DNA of 64,000 bases from Verrucomicrobiales bacterium (GCA_016795505.1 JAEUHH010000011.1:26460-90459); one strand, 5' to 3'; shown: positions 17,306 through 27,751, numbered from the stretch's first letter. Made by a program: numbers and translations. The notes: generated from the letters alone by a model not told the origin.

Positions 17306-19180
17306 TCACTCGCGGCCGGTGACGTTCTGGAGAGCCGCCAGACCGCGGAGCAGCTTGAACTTCCCGTTGTTTTTGCGAGTGAGGTTCTGGAAATGGTCCT
17401 TCGTCTGGTCGTCCATCGGCTCCTCCTCCCCGAGGAAAGCCACCAGATGCAAGGAGGGCGGCTCGACGCCGGACTCGCGATGGTATTGCTTCACCGCGTT
17501 GCGGATGAGTTTCTCAATATCCTCGGGCACATACGGTTCGCGGCCCGGCATCTGGGCGCCCGGAGTGCCGCCGGTGGCCTGCGGCGGGGTGGCTCCGGTG
17601 ATTTCCTGGACCAACTGGCCGAAATTGAGCACCACTTTGGGCGGCAGGCCCTTTTCAGCACGGGCGGCATTCTCTTTTTGCAACCACTCGCGGGTGCGTT
17701 CCTGGGCCTTGTTCCAGGCCTCGCGGTCGCGCGGATCGACGGTGCCGGGCGTGCCGGGGTTCCGCTCCAGATCTTTGCGGTAGGCCTCCATCTCCTCGGG
17801 AGTCAGCGACCGCCGCAGGGTCCGGTAACCGGCGGAGATGCAAAAAATGGCGCTGGCCTCCCACTCGATGGCTTTCTGGATGGCTTTCGGGTAATGGGCG
17901 AGGTCGCGGGCCGGGATGGGCTCGATGTCGCCGGCGAGTTCGATCGCGACACCTTCCTGGGCGCCCAGTCCGAGTCGCTCGTAGTCGCGGTTCAGCGGTT
18001 GCAGCCACTCCACCGCCATCCGCAGGGCCGACGGCATGGCGACGACGGGCTCATCGGCAAAAGCCAGCAGGCGACCGCCCTGGTAGAGCAGGATGTTGAA
18101 CCGGGTGCCGCGATTCAGGCCAGCCAGCATGATGCCGATCTCGTTTTTGACCTTGTCGTAGGCATACATGCCGCCCTTTTCGTCGACCAGCATCTCCGGG
18201 GTGGCATCGATGATGAACACGATGCGTTTCCCGCCCGCGCTCATGCCGAAGAAGTTCACCTGCGAGGTCTCGCGGGCGTCACCGGAAAAGCTCAGCCCCT
18301 CGCCCAGCGGCGCCACGCCATTCATGAGGGAGGTGACATCGACGGACTGGGTCTGGTCCATCTCGGGGATGGCCACGGGCGACTCGGCGAGTGCGCCGAT
18401 GACGTTCGGCAGCATGCCGGAGGCGGCGGCGGTCTTGGGATCGCTGCTTTTCGGCTTCGGGGGGACGGGAATGGGCTCCGTCGACGGATCGGGCACCTCC
18501 ACGGCGGCGATGAACTGCGGCGGCGCGATGTGCGGGACGCTGACGACGATGAAGCCGACCAGAAATGCCGTCGCGACATGCACGAGCAGGGCAAGGCTGA
18601 AGGCGGACAATTTCTGACCCGCCTGGGAACGCCGCTGACGCTGTGTCTGCCCCTGCACGGTCTCCAGCAGCACCTTGGCGCGCAGGTGCTCCCATTTGCG
18701 TCCGCGTTTCTCGCGCAGTCGCTTCAGATTGACCGGCACGGGCGCGGGTCGCGGGGCGCCGGGAGTTGGCTCGGTGGCTTTGGGCTTTTCCGGCTCAGCC
18801 GGATTCGGCCGAAGAAAGAGTTTCAGTTCATCGTCGGGAGCGGACAGGGCTCTCGCGGATTTGGGCTCGGCGCGGGGCTCTTCTTCCCGCCTCTCCGGCT
18901 GAGGCTCGGCCGGCTTCTCGACCACATGCGGCTCGACCGGTGCCTCCTCTCCGAACAGGGCGAACGCCCCGCGACCGTGCACCAGCATCGTGTGCAGCCG
19001 GTATTGCAGGTCGGGCGGGAGCGGAGACTCATCCGGAGATTCGCGGACGTAGCGTCGGGCTTCCGCCATGTCGTCGCGCCTGACCGCGGCCTCAATGAGA
19101 CGGATGCGCAGCGACCAATCCTCGGGATGCCGGGCAAGCCGGGCCTCCATATCGGAAAGGCTGGGGGGAGCGTCGGTCAT
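17306..19180 (-). CDS. Membrane-anchored protein with a von Willebrand A-like domain
   Basis: The 624-residue product has an N-terminal TPR-like helical stretch (about 1-60), an acidic Pro-rich linker (about 85-170) and one membrane helix (about 205-230). The outer domain contains the VWA-like core KRIVFIIDATPEMLVDE at about 325-345. The usual metal site DxSxS reads DATPE here, so metal binding is doubtful. The segments FNILLYQGGRLLAF and a terminal ESGVEPPSLHLVAFLGEEEP complete the fold. The overall plan (cytoplasmic part, one helix, proline-rich part, outer domain) recalls TonB/ExbD-type proteins of PVC bacteria. Function is not known. The start used is ATG at 19180. Confidence 0.65.
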   Translation of the reverse strand: MTDAPPSLSDMEARLARHPEDWSLRIRLIEAAVRRDDMAEARRYVRESPDESPLPPDLQYRLHTMLVHGRGAFALFGEEAPVEPHVVEKPAEPQPERREEEPRAEPKSARALSAPDDELKLFLRPNPAEPEKPKATEPTPGAPRPAPVPVNLKRLREKRGRKWEHLRAKVLLETVQGQTQRQRRSQAGQKLSAFSLALLVHVATAFLVGFIVVSVPHIAPPQFIAAVEVPDPSTEPIPVPPKPKSSDPKTAAASGMLPNVIGALAESPVAIPEMDQTQSVDVTSLMNGVAPLGEGLSFSGDARETSQVNFFGMSAGGKRIVFIIDATPEMLVDEKGGMYAYDKVKNEIGIMLAGLNRGTRFNILLYQGGRLLAFADEPVVAMPSALRMAVEWLQPLNRDYERLGLGAQEGVAIELAGDIEPIPARDLAHYPKAIQKAIEWEASAIFCISAGYRTLRRSLTPEEMEAYRKDLERNPGTPGTVDPRDREAWNKAQERTREWLQKENAARAEKGLPPKVVLNFGQLVQEITGATPPQATGGTPGAQMPGREPYVPEDIEKLIRNAVKQYHRESGVEPPSLHLVAFLGEEEPMDDQTKDHFQNLTRKNNGKFKLLRGLAALQNVTGRE

Positions 19181-19431
19181 CGATCCGGTGGCTGACTGGG
19201 CAAGGAAAACAGGAACGGGGCGGCGGTTGTCGGCGGGAAGGCATTCAACCCCAACGCCCTCTGATCGGTTTCTGTGGTGAGATTGCCGGACCGGAAGCCT
19301 CTTTGTGACAAAAAAGGCCCCGTCCCGTCCGACACGGGAGCCCATCGGAGTCGCCTTGTCACGAAAATACCCGATTGTCCCCCACCCCGGCCCGTGCTAG
19401 AGGCAAGTCATAGACTTTTCCCACCCGCCAC
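19181..19431. promoter_or_regulatory. Divergent intergenic region
   Basis: These 251 bases separate the VWA-like gene (minus) and the aldolase gene (plus) and should carry both promoters. The minus frame stays open here, so a longer VWA-like protein is possible. No clear operator or repeat is visible. Confidence 0.35.
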
Positions 19432-20223
19432 ATGAGTAAATCGAAACGCCTTTCCGCCTTCCTCCAGCGCGATCAGCGCACCGTCATCGTCCCCATCGAT
19501 CACGGCACCGCCATTCCCGTTCCGGGGCTGGAAAATACCGGCGCGCTGATCGAGGCCCTCGCGCCCCATGCGGATGGCTTTGTGGTCAATCTGGGAGTCG
19601 CCCAGGCCTACCGCGACGTGCTCGGCGACAAGGGCGTCTGCCTGCGCACCGACTGCTACAAGCCCGCCCACGGGACCAATGAGGACTTCGGCTCCTACCG
19701 CCTCTACGGTGCCGACGAGGCCGAGGAAGTCGGCGCTCAGGCGATGATGAACATGCTTTACATCCATCATCGCAACGAGGTGGAGATCTTTCGCGAGTGC
19801 GCCGAGTTGATCGCCGAGAGCCTGGAGGCGGAGATCCCGGTCATCGTCGAGACGCTGCCGTTCGGGATCGGCCGGCCAGACGACTACACCGTGGAGAACA
19901 TCGGCTTCGCCGTCCGCGCCGCGGCCGAACTGGGCGCCGACATCGTGAAGACGGCTTACCCCACCGGGGCGACCGTCGACCAGTTCAAAGCCATCGTGGA
20001 CGCGTGTTTCGTCCCGGTCATCGTGCTCGGCGGCGCCGCCATGGGCGATGATGCCGCCCTGCTCACGATGGTGAAAAATGCCATCGACGCCGGTGCCGCC
20101 GGCATCGCCGTGGGCCGCAATGTCTGGCAGCATCCCGCCCCGGCCAAAATCACCGCCGCGCTCCATGCCATCGTGCATGACAGCGCCAGCGTCGACAGCG
20201 CGCTGAAGATCGTGAGGGCTTGA
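19432..20223 (+). CDS. Class I fructose-bisphosphate aldolase (DhnA/LsrF type)
   Basis: TIM-barrel aldolase of the archaeal/DhnA type, which forms a Schiff base with ketose phosphates. The 263-residue length fits. Family features are VPIDHGTAIPVPGLEN near the N-terminus, the likely Schiff-base Lys in GADIVKTAYP at about residue 182, and a phosphate-binding C-terminal GAAGIAVGRNVWQHPAP. Alternative substrates are 2-amino-3,7-dideoxyheptulosonate precursors or the LsrF substrate. Neighbours do not settle the choice, although a deoxysugar aldolase lies 1.1 kb downstream. The start ATG is at 19432. Confidence 0.88.
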   Translation: MSKSKRLSAFLQRDQRTVIVPIDHGTAIPVPGLENTGALIEALAPHADGFVVNLGVAQAYRDVLGDKGVCLRTDCYKPAHGTNEDFGSYRLYGADEAEEVGAQAMMNMLYIHHRNEVEIFRECAELIAESLEAEIPVIVETLPFGIGRPDDYTVENIGFAVRAAAELGADIVKTAYPTGATVDQFKAIVDACFVPVIVLGGAAMGDDAALLTMVKNAIDAGAAGIAVGRNVWQHPAPAKITAALHAIVHDSASVDSALKIVRA

Positions 20224-20253
20224 TGGCAGAAATAGGTGCGGGAGCCCGGCCGC

Positions 20254-20565
20254 TCATCCGACGGCCCGTTCGCGACGCAGTCGGCCATCCAAAGCGCGCT
20301 CGAAACTCACCAGGCGCCTCATCAGGGCGTTGTATCGGGAGTGGGCATCCACTCCGTGCCGTTTGCCCAACTGAAAATAGAGCTCGTGCTCCGGACACTC
20401 CGGAAATGCAAACGGCAGCGCAACACCCAAAGTCCTCAGCCGGGGAGCCCCGATCGCCACGAGCAGCGCCTCTGTCGAATCAAAAACACCGCGCTCTAGG
20501 TCGGCCAACCCCACGGTCACGAGCTCCGAGCCCGGCAGATCCGAATAAAAGTCAGGCGTCTTCAT
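20254..20565 (-). CDS. Small protein paired with a nucleotidyltransferase
   Basis: I do not recognise the family. The 103-residue protein begins MKTPDFYSDLPGSELVTVGL and contains a mostly helical segment ending in a basic tail (RRLVSFERALDGRLRRER). Its start overlaps the end of the upstream nucleotidyltransferase gene by 14 bases, so the two are translated as a pair. The arrangement, a nucleotidyltransferase-fold protein plus a small partner, is seen in toxin-antitoxin modules. Function here is inference from gene order. Confidence 0.6.
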   Translation of the reverse strand: MKTPDFYSDLPGSELVTVGLADLERGVFDSTEALLVAIGAPRLRTLGVALPFAFPECPEHELYFQLGKRHGVDAHSRYNALMRRLVSFERALDGRLRRERAVG

Positions 20566-21085
20566 TCTCAATCAGGCGGGTGACAGCGGCGCGCACCGAG
20601 TCGGGTTCTATGGCCGGATACCGGCTCCATTCACCGGGCGTCAACTGATCGCAGAGCTCCAGCAATCGCGTCGGCACGACCAGACCAACCCTGACCATCG
20701 CCGCCACATCGACGCGGTCTTTGGCATGATCTCTCTCCAGTTTCGACAGGGACTGGGTGTAAAAATCGAAGTGATAGAAATCGACCCTGTTAATCGTCGT
20801 GATCCATTTGGATCGCTCTCTCCACCCCGGGAGGGCGGGAACGAAATCGTCCGGACTGGCCATCTCGATATTCACGTTCTGCCGGATTTTGAGCCCGGGA
20901 AGGCATTCAAAAATCCCTTCAGGTTCCGGGAAAAACTTCAGATCCACATCGATGGTAGCCTGCCTCCATCCCAGAACCACCGCCGAGCTGCCTCCGGCAA
21001 TGTAAACCGAGCCCGGCCCCCGACAGCTATTGCCGAGATCCTCCAACAGCCGCAGGATCTTCTCTCCATCAACGGGATCGCGCAT
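20552..21085 (-). CDS. Nucleotidyltransferase-fold protein (DUF6036/AbiEii-like)
   Basis: The 177-residue product has the start of a nucleotidyltransferase fold: GSVYIAGGSSAVVLGWR, then TIDVDLKF as the two-Asp metal motif (about residues 43-50). The later part contains LSKLERDHAKDRVDV, where KxxRxKDxxD-like residues recall the AbiEii and DUF6036 families. Related enzymes transfer nucleotides to tRNA or proteins as toxins. It is first of a two-gene unit with the small downstream protein. I am sure of the fold but not of the activity. Confidence 0.75.
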   Translation of the reverse strand: MRDPVDGEKILRLLEDLGNSCRGPGSVYIAGGSSAVVLGWRQATIDVDLKFFPEPEGIFECLPGLKIRQNVNIEMASPDDFVPALPGWRERSKWITTINRVDFYHFDFYTQSLSKLERDHAKDRVDVAAMVRVGLVVPTRLLELCDQLTPGEWSRYPAIEPDSVRAAVTRLIENEDA

Positions 21086-21310
21086 GGCGGGGAATCTAAC
21101 GCGGAATCACATTTTCTCCACCCGGCAGCGCCCCCTCGTCGGAGCCATGGGAAATCCGATTCACACCGGTCCGTCCGATCCTTTCACCGATCCTCCCAGT
21201 ACTGCACCGAGCCCAAACTTTACCGCACGTCTGTTTCCCGCTGAAATTCCGGATTCTTGACCTATTTTTCGCCCCAATTCACTTCCCTTCGCACGCCCTC
21301 TTAATTCACG
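21086..21310. other. Intergenic region upstream of the deoxysugar aldolase/dehydrogenase gene
   Basis: These 225 bases lie between the divergent nucleotidyltransferase gene and the aldolase/dehydrogenase gene. The stretch 21240-21300 is more AT-rich and probably holds the promoter for the latter. No repeats or hairpins stand out. Confidence 0.4.
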
Positions 21311-23287
21311 ATGAAATCCCTCTGGTCCGATTCCGCAGCCCAGTCCTTCCCCGGCGACCTCGGCCGCCGCGTTTACACCTCGCGCCTGCTCGGCGCCAAT
21401 CCCGAACTCGTCCTCCACGGCGGCGGCAATACCTCGGTGAAAATCCGGGAGACCGACTTCTTCGGCGATCCGGTGGATGTGCTTTATGTCAAAGGCTCGG
21501 GCTGGGACCTCGCCACCATCGAGCCGGCCGGCTTTTCTCCGGTGCGGATGCCGGCGCTGCTGAAGATGGCGGAGCTGAAAGCCCTCTCCGACGCCGAAAT
21601 GGTGAAGCAGCAGCGGGCCGCCATGCTCGATCCGGGCGCGCCGACGCCGTCCATTGAGGCCATCCTCCACGCCGTCATCCCGCAGAAATACGTCGATCAC
21701 ACCCACGCCAATGCCGTGGTCGCGCTGACCAATCACGCGGGCGGACGCGCCGCCGTCGAGGAAGTCTATGGCGACCGCATGGTCGTGATCCCCTACGTCA
21801 TGCCCGGCTTCGTCCTCGCCCTCGAGGTGGCCAAGGCGCTGAAGAAAGTCGATCCCTACGCCATCGACGGCTTGATCCTGATGAATCACGGCATCTTCAC
21901 CTTCCACGACGATGCCCGTCGCAGCTACGAACTCATGATCGAGCACGTCAGCCGGGCCGAGACCTACCTCGCGTCGAAAGTCGGCAAGAAATTCAAGCTG
22001 CCCACCGCCAAGCCCGCCGAAGACCTCGCCAGTCTGGCCGAAATCCGCCGCCGGGTCTCCGCCCTGCGCGGCGTGCCTGTCATCGCCCGGCTCGACCAGT
22101 CGCCCGAGGCAGTCGGCTTTTCCTCCCGCCCCGATGTGGCCAGCCTCGCAACCCGCGGACCGCTCACACCCGACCACACCATTCGCACCAAGCGCATCCC
22201 GGTGGTGATCGGCGACGACATCGGCAAGTCGATCGACCGCTTCGCGGCTGACTACGCGAAGTATTTCGAAAAGCACCGCCAGGGCGAGACCATGCTCACA
22301 CCCGATCCCCGCTGGGCGGTCTGGCCGGGCAAGGGCGTGATCAGCTTCGGCGCCACCGTGGCCGAGGCCGACATCGTGCGCGACATCGCCACCCACACCT
22401 GGCGCACCATCCAGGTGACCGAGGCCGCCTTCCCCGGCGGCTGGAAGGCCCTGCCCGCCGCGAAGTTGTTCGAGATCGAATACTGGGAGCTGGAGCAGGC
22501 CAAACTCAAGAAAGGCGGTTCCGCCCCCGTGCATCAGGGCAAAGTCGCCATCGTCACCGGCTCCGCCGCCGGTATCGGCTTTGCCTGCGCCGAGACCCTC
22601 GCCGAACAAGGCGCCAAAGTCATCGGCATCGACCTGAGCCCGGAGATCGAGTCCCAGATGGCCGCCATCGGCGGCGTCGGCATCGTGGCGAACCTCACCC
22701 AGGACACCGCCGTTCTCGCCGCCATCGAAGGTGCCGTGCGCGACTTCGGCGGCATCGACATCGTCGTCAGCAATGCCGGCATCTTCACCGCCGGCGCCTA
22801 TCTGGAGGATCTCGATTCCAACAACTGGGACAAATCCATGGCCGTGAACCTCACCAGCCATCAGAAGCTGCTGAAATACACCATTCCCTACCTGAAAAAG
22901 GGCGCCAAAGACCCCGCCATCGTCCTGGTCGGCTCGCGCAACGTCAATGCCCCCGGCGCCGGCGCCGCCAGCTACTCCTGCGCCAAGGCCGGTCTCACCC
23001 AGCTCTGCCGCGTCGCCGCGCTGGAGTTGGCCCCCTTCCAGGTGCGCTGCAATATTATCCACCCCGACGCCGTCTTCGATACCAAGCTCTGGACCCCGGA
23101 GAATCTGCAACGCTCCGCCGAGCGCTACGGAATGACCGTCGAGGAATACAAGACGCGCAACCTGATGAAGACCGAGATCAAATCCAAGGACATCGGCCGC
23201 ATGGTCGCCGCGATGGCCTCCGGCTTGTTCGGAAAAACCACCGGCGCCCAGGTCCCCGTCGATGGCGGCAACGACCGCGTCATCTGA
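21311..23287 (+). CDS. Bifunctional rhamnulose-1-phosphate aldolase/alcohol dehydrogenase
   Basis: Fusion enzyme that cleaves a 6-deoxyketose-1-phosphate (rhamnulose-1-P or a related sugar) and reduces or oxidises the resulting lactaldehyde. The 658 residues hold a class II aldolase domain (about 20-260) with zinc ligands in VDHTHANAV and LMNHGIFTF. The short-chain dehydrogenase domain (about 410-655) shows the cofactor loop VTGSAAGIGFA, the NAG motif VVSNAGIF and the catalytic SYSCAK (YxxxK). This arrangement is known from deoxysugar degradation in many bacteria, including PVC members that live on rhamnose- or fucose-rich polysaccharides. No rhamnose kinase or isomerase lies beside it. Confidence 0.92.
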   Translation: MKSLWSDSAAQSFPGDLGRRVYTSRLLGANPELVLHGGGNTSVKIRETDFFGDPVDVLYVKGSGWDLATIEPAGFSPVRMPALLKMAELKALSDAEMVKQQRAAMLDPGAPTPSIEAILHAVIPQKYVDHTHANAVVALTNHAGGRAAVEEVYGDRMVVIPYVMPGFVLALEVAKALKKVDPYAIDGLILMNHGIFTFHDDARRSYELMIEHVSRAETYLASKVGKKFKLPTAKPAEDLASLAEIRRRVSALRGVPVIARLDQSPEAVGFSSRPDVASLATRGPLTPDHTIRTKRIPVVIGDDIGKSIDRFAADYAKYFEKHRQGETMLTPDPRWAVWPGKGVISFGATVAEADIVRDIATHTWRTIQVTEAAFPGGWKALPAAKLFEIEYWELEQAKLKKGGSAPVHQGKVAIVTGSAAGIGFACAETLAEQGAKVIGIDLSPEIESQMAAIGGVGIVANLTQDTAVLAAIEGAVRDFGGIDIVVSNAGIFTAGAYLEDLDSNNWDKSMAVNLTSHQKLLKYTIPYLKKGAKDPAIVLVGSRNVNAPGAGAASYSCAKAGLTQLCRVAALELAPFQVRCNIIHPDAVFDTKLWTPENLQRSAERYGMTVEEYKTRNLMKTEIKSKDIGRMVAAMASGLFGKTTGAQVPVDGGNDRVI

Positions 23288-23317
23288 TCGATCCCCGGCC
23301 CACTGAGCCGGACCGGC

Positions 23318-23740
23318 TCAGCGCGGCAGCGTCATCCAGACCCAGACCCAATTCGCCAACACCAGCACCAGCCCCACCGCCCAGGCGGTGCGGCGGGACA
23401 GGCCGGTGACGGATACGGTCCACCCGGACAAGAGCCGGACGGCCAGAGCGAGCCCCCCGGCCAGCAGACTGATCGCGACGAGGGGATTCGTCATCAGGGC
23501 GAGCATCCACTCGCCTCGCAACAGGGCAAACGTCGTCCGGGTCCCCCCGCAGAGGACACACGGTTGATCCGTGACCAGCCGAAACAGGCACGGCGCGTAG
23601 TCGGTCCCGGCTCGACGATTGGCCCAAGCCAGCGCCAGCAGGGCTGCTCCCAGACAAGCGGCGGCCACCACCAGAGGGATCGAAAGCCCCTTCCTGGCCG
23701 GAAACCGCCGCCTTACTTTCCGGAATCCGATGCGGATCAC
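23318..23740 (-). CDS. DUF2752 membrane protein
   Basis: Small 140-residue membrane protein with about three hydrophobic helices (about 22-40, 80-102 and 115-135). The DUF2752 signature is visible as PCVLCGGTRTTFALLRGEW, with two Cys before GGTR. No biochemical role is established for the family. Its ATG overlaps the stop codon of the DUF4190-like gene in an ATGA arrangement, so they are coupled. Confidence 0.85.
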   Translation of the reverse strand: MIRIGFRKVRRRFPARKGLSIPLVVAAACLGAALLALAWANRRAGTDYAPCLFRLVTDQPCVLCGGTRTTFALLRGEWMLALMTNPLVAISLLAGGLALAVRLLSGWTVSVTGLSRRTAWAVGLVLVLANWVWVWMTLPR

Positions 23741-24021
23741 TGCGGCGTCGGGACCATCCCCTCGGACATGGCGGCCGCGCCAAAACCGAGGACCATCAGC
23801 AGCACCCAGATGATCACACCGACGATCATCAGAATCGTGGCGACGATCCCGCAGATTTTTCCGGCCTTGGTCAGCCCTTCGCCAGTGGGGTCCATTTGAC
23901 CGGCAGCGATGGCCTTCAGGTCACCATTGCCCATCACCCAGGCAATGATGCCGCAGATGGGGCAAAGGACGATGCCCAGAATGCCGAGAACGAGGATGAG
24001 TGTGCCGCGATGAGGTTGCAT
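23737..24021 (-). CDS. DUF4190-like small membrane protein
   Basis: A 94-residue protein with two hydrophobic helices (about 8-28 and 58-84) around a short polar loop GNGDLKAIAAGQMDPTGEG. This is the DUF4190 layout, often found next to DUF2752. Such pairs are common in PVC bacteria, but the function is unknown. It is the first gene of this two-gene unit; the 237 bases upstream (24022-24258) also serve the divergent topoisomerase gene. Confidence 0.8.
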   Translation of the reverse strand: MQPHRGTLILVLGILGIVLCPICGIIAWVMGNGDLKAIAAGQMDPTGEGLTKAGKICGIVATILMIVGVIIWVLLMVLGFGAAAMSEGMVPTPQ

Positions 24022-24258
24022 GATTCGAGTCGGTTGATTGTTTTTTGACTGTTTTTGATTCCTTCAACCCTGCCTTGTTAAGATTTTCGGCGCCTCTCGT
24101 CAATGAAATTCGCGGGTTCCCAAAACGGCCCGGATCGCCCCCTCCCCGCCTCCCCGGCAGGCCGTTTTTCACATAGGGGTTGACGGGTGGCGGATCGTAT
24201 CGCAGCCGTGAGGCCCTTTTTCCACCGCCAATCCGCATCCTTTTCCAGCCACAATCCC

Positions 24259-26841
24259 ATGGGTAAAACGCTGATCATCGCCGAGAAACCAAGCGTCGCC
24301 ACCGACCTCCAGCGCGTGCTGGGCTCGGAGCCTTCGGTCGGCAAATTCCAGAAGGACAAGGATTTCTTCGAGAACGACGGCTACATCATCTCCTCCGCCA
24401 TCGGCCACCTCGTCGAGCAGCAGATGCCCATGACCGCGGACGGCAAGACCCTGCCGTGGAAGTTCGAGTGCCTCCCGGTCATCCCCCAGACCTTCGACCT
24501 CCAGCCCATCGAAAAGACCAAATCCCGCCTCGCCCTGCTGACCCGCCTGATGAAGCGCAAGGACGTCGACACCATCGTCAACGCCTGCGACGCCGGCCGC
24601 GAGGGCGAACTCATCTTCCGCTACATCCTGCAATACAGCGGCGTGAAAAAGCCCACCAAGCGCCTCTGGATGCAGTCGATGACCAACCAGTCCATCCTCG
24701 ACGCCTGGCGCCAGCTCCGGGGCGAGACCGAGATGCAGCCCCTCGCCGATGCCGCCGTGTGCCGGTCCGAGAGCGACTGGCTCGTCGGCATCAACAGCAC
24801 CCGGGCGATGACCGCCTACAATTCCCGCTACGGCGGATTCTCCAAGACCCCTGTCGGCCGCGTTCAGACCCCGACGCTCGCCCTCCTCGCCGAGCGCGAA
24901 GTCGATATCGCGAATTTCGTCCCCCGCGACTACTGGGAAGTCCATGGCGACTTCGCCGTCGCCGCCGGCCAATACCCCGGCCGCTGGTTCGACGAAGCCT
25001 TCACCAAAAACGAAGCCGATCCCCACGCCCGCCCCGAGCGCCTCTGGGACCGCGCCCGCGCCGAGGCCATCGTCTCCCGCTGCCGCGGCCAGGCCGGCGA
25101 GATCGAGGAAAAGAAAAAGCCCGCCCGCCAGACGGCGCCGATGCTCTACGACCTCACCTCGCTCCAGCGCGAAGCCAACGGCCGCTTCGGCTTCAGCGCC
25201 CGCCGCACCCTCCAGCTCGCCCAGCGCCTCTACGAGACCCACAAGGCCCTCACCTACCCGCGAACCGATTCCCGCTACCTCCCCGACGACTACGTCGCCA
25301 CCACCATCGGCACCCTGAAAAAGATCGCCTCCGCCGGCGGCGGCGCCGTCACCAACCTCGGCCCCTTCGCCTCCCGCGCCATCGACCAGGGCTGGGTCAC
25401 CGGCAAAAACCGCCGCATTTTCAACGGCGCCAAAGTCAGCGACCACTTCGCCATCATCCCCACCGGCCAGTTCCCCACCAAACTCGATCCCGAGGAGCAA
25501 AAACTCTACGACATGGTCACCCGGCGCTTCGTCGCCGCCTTCTACCCCGCCGCCGAGTTCGAAGTCACCACCCGCATCACCCGCATCGGGCAGGATGCCT
25601 TCCGCACCGACGGCAAGATCCTCGTCGTCCCCGGCTGGCTCGAGGTCTATGGCAAGGAAGCCCAGCTCCCCGAGACCGCCGAAGCCGGCGATGACAGCGG
25701 CGAAGGCACCAGCGGCGGCGGCAAAAACCTCGTCCCTGTCACCCCCGGCGAGCGCGGCCAGGCCCGCGACGTCCGCGTCGAGGACAAAGTCACCAAGCCA
25801 CCGGCACGCTACAACGAAAGCACCCTCCTCTCCGCCATGGAGACCGCTGGCAAGCGCGTCGAGGACGACGAACTGCGCGAAGCCATGAGCGAGCGCGGCC
25901 TCGGCACCCCCGCCACCCGCGCCGCCATCATCGAGGGCCTCATCGCCGACGACTACGTCAGCCGCCAGGGCCGCGAACTCTTCGTCTCGCCCCGCGGCCT
26001 GCGCCTCATCGACCAGATCCACGACATGGGCATCGCCGTGCTCGCCTCGCCCGAGATGACCGGAGAGTGGGAGTTCAAGCTCAAACAGATGGAGCATGGC
26101 CAGCTCTCCCGGCCCGCCTTCATGGCCGAGATCAAGCGCCTCACCCAGGACGTCGTCGAGACCGCCCGCGCCGCCGCCCGCGCCAGCGTCGAGCGCGAGC
26201 ACCCCGACTTTCCCGTCCCCTGCCCCGTCTGCGGCGCCCCCACCCTGGGCCAGGACGAAGGCCGCTACAAGTGCAAGCAGCCCGACTGTCGCTTCTCCCT
26301 GCCCAAGATGCTCGCCGGCCGCCCCTTCACCGAGACCGAAGCCCGGCAGCTCCTCACCACCAAGCTCATCGGCCCCCTCACCGGATTCGTCAGCCGTTTC
26401 AAAAAGCCCTTCGATGCCGCCGTCGAACTGCAGGAGGACAAAAAGACCGGCCTCAAAGCCGCCTTCGTTTTCGAGAAATCCGAGGGCGAGATCGCCGAAG
26501 CCGACTCCATCGTCCCCGAGAACAAGCTCTGCCCCTGCCCCGTCTGCGAAAAAGGCGACATCTACGAGACCCCCGTCAGTTACGTGTGCAGCGTCCGCGC
26601 CCAGGGCGGAAAATGCGCCGGCCGCCTGTCGAAGGAGATGTGCAAATACACCATCCCCCGCGAGCAGGCCCTGAAATTCTTCGCCGAGGGAAAGACCGAC
26701 CTCATCGAGCAGTTCATTTCCAAAAAGGGCCGTCCTTTCAAGGCCCACCTCGTCTGCCTCCCCAAAGCCAAGCGCATCCTGAGCTGGGAATTCCCCCCCC
26801 GCGAAGCCGCGCCCAAGAAAAAAGCCGCCGCCAAGGCCTGA
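24259..26841 (+). CDS. topB: DNA topoisomerase III (type IA)
   Basis: Type IA topoisomerase that cuts one DNA strand and resolves precatenanes and recombination intermediates. The 860 residues begin with the Toprim domain ([15 protein letters not shown]; acidic triad in [12 protein letters not shown]). The catalytic Tyr is in [13 protein letters not shown] near residue 336. The C-terminal part has zinc-ribbon Cys groups ([11 protein letters not shown]...CKQPDC and [10 protein letters not shown]). It ends in a Lys/Ala-rich tail. I chose ATG at 24259 rather than 24187 because [12 protein letters not shown] is the standard N-terminus. The gene stands alone, followed by a repeat island. Confidence 0.96.
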   Translation: MGKTLIIAEKPSVATDLQRVLGSEPSVGKFQKDKDFFENDGYIISSAIGHLVEQQMPMTADGKTLPWKFECLPVIPQTFDLQPIEKTKSRLALLTRLMKRKDVDTIVNACDAGREGELIFRYILQYSGVKKPTKRLWMQSMTNQSILDAWRQLRGETEMQPLADAAVCRSESDWLVGINSTRAMTAYNSRYGGFSKTPVGRVQTPTLALLAEREVDIANFVPRDYWEVHGDFAVAAGQYPGRWFDEAFTKNEADPHARPERLWDRARAEAIVSRCRGQAGEIEEKKKPARQTAPMLYDLTSLQREANGRFGFSARRTLQLAQRLYETHKALTYPRTDSRYLPDDYVATTIGTLKKIASAGGGAVTNLGPFASRAIDQGWVTGKNRRIFNGAKVSDHFAIIPTGQFPTKLDPEEQKLYDMVTRRFVAAFYPAAEFEVTTRITRIGQDAFRTDGKILVVPGWLEVYGKEAQLPETAEAGDDSGEGTSGGGKNLVPVTPGERGQARDVRVEDKVTKPPARYNESTLLSAMETAGKRVEDDELREAMSERGLGTPATRAAIIEGLIADDYVSRQGRELFVSPRGLRLIDQIHDMGIAVLASPEMTGEWEFKLKQMEHGQLSRPAFMAEIKRLTQDVVETARAAARASVEREHPDFPVPCPVCGAPTLGQDEGRYKCKQPDCRFSLPKMLAGRPFTETEARQLLTTKLIGPLTGFVSRFKKPFDAAVELQEDKKTGLKAAFVFEKSEGEIAEADSIVPENKLCPCPVCEKGDIYETPVSYVCSVRAQGGKCAGRLSKEMCKYTIPREQALKFFAEGKTDLIEQFISKKGRPFKAHLVCLPKAKRILSWEFPPREAAPKKKAAAKA

Positions 26842-27205
<364 letters not shown>

Positions 27206-27357
27206 CGATTCCCCATTCGCGTCATTCGTTTCATTCCTTTCCATTCGCGTTCAATCATCCGTGCCTGGCCCCATTTCGCCCCATTCGCATTCATCCCCTC
27301 CAACCACCCCACGGCCTCGTACCACACCGTCGAAAAAAGCGCCAACGGCGCGCCCGC

Positions 27358-27534
27358 ATACCAGCCCAGAGCAACGCTCTGGGTAACCGCCCACCCCTCT
27401 CAAGACGCCCTGTAGGGGCGTCGCATCCCCTGCTCTACCCGGCATCGCATTCGCCAGCCAGTGATTGCGGCGCCCCTTCAGGGCGCTTCCCGTGTTCTGG
27501 ACCCGGCTCCCAGAGCGTTGCTCTGGGCTGGTAT
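27358..27534. mobile_element. MITE-like element, copy 1 (177 bp)
   Basis: Perfect 26-bp terminal inverted repeats (27358-27383 and 27509-27534) include CCCAGAGC-AAC-GCTCTGGG, so each arm can also fold by itself. Two internal hairpins are ACGCCCTGTAGGGGCGT and GCGCCCCTTCAGGGCGC. There is no transposase. The structure suits a miniature non-autonomous element or a folded RNA. Confidence 0.65.
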
Positions 27535-27751
27535 GCGGCGGGCCTTCAGCCCGATTTCTCGCGGATCATTCCCCCCATCACGCCCACTCGATTCCCCATT
27601 CGCGTCATTCGTTTCATTCCTTTCCATTCGCGTTCAATCATCCGTGCCTGGCCCCATTCCATCCCATTCCATCCCATTCGCATACATCCCCTCCAACCAC
27701 TCCACGGCCTCGTACCGCACCGTCGAGGAAAAGCGCCAACGGCGCGCCCGC

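Noticed and set aside
17306..19345. Longer start (19345) for the VWA-like protein
   Set aside because: The extra 55 residues have no features. ATG at 19180 opens a Ser/Asp helix typical of the N-terminus, and the extension would occupy the divergent promoter region. It cannot be excluded fully.
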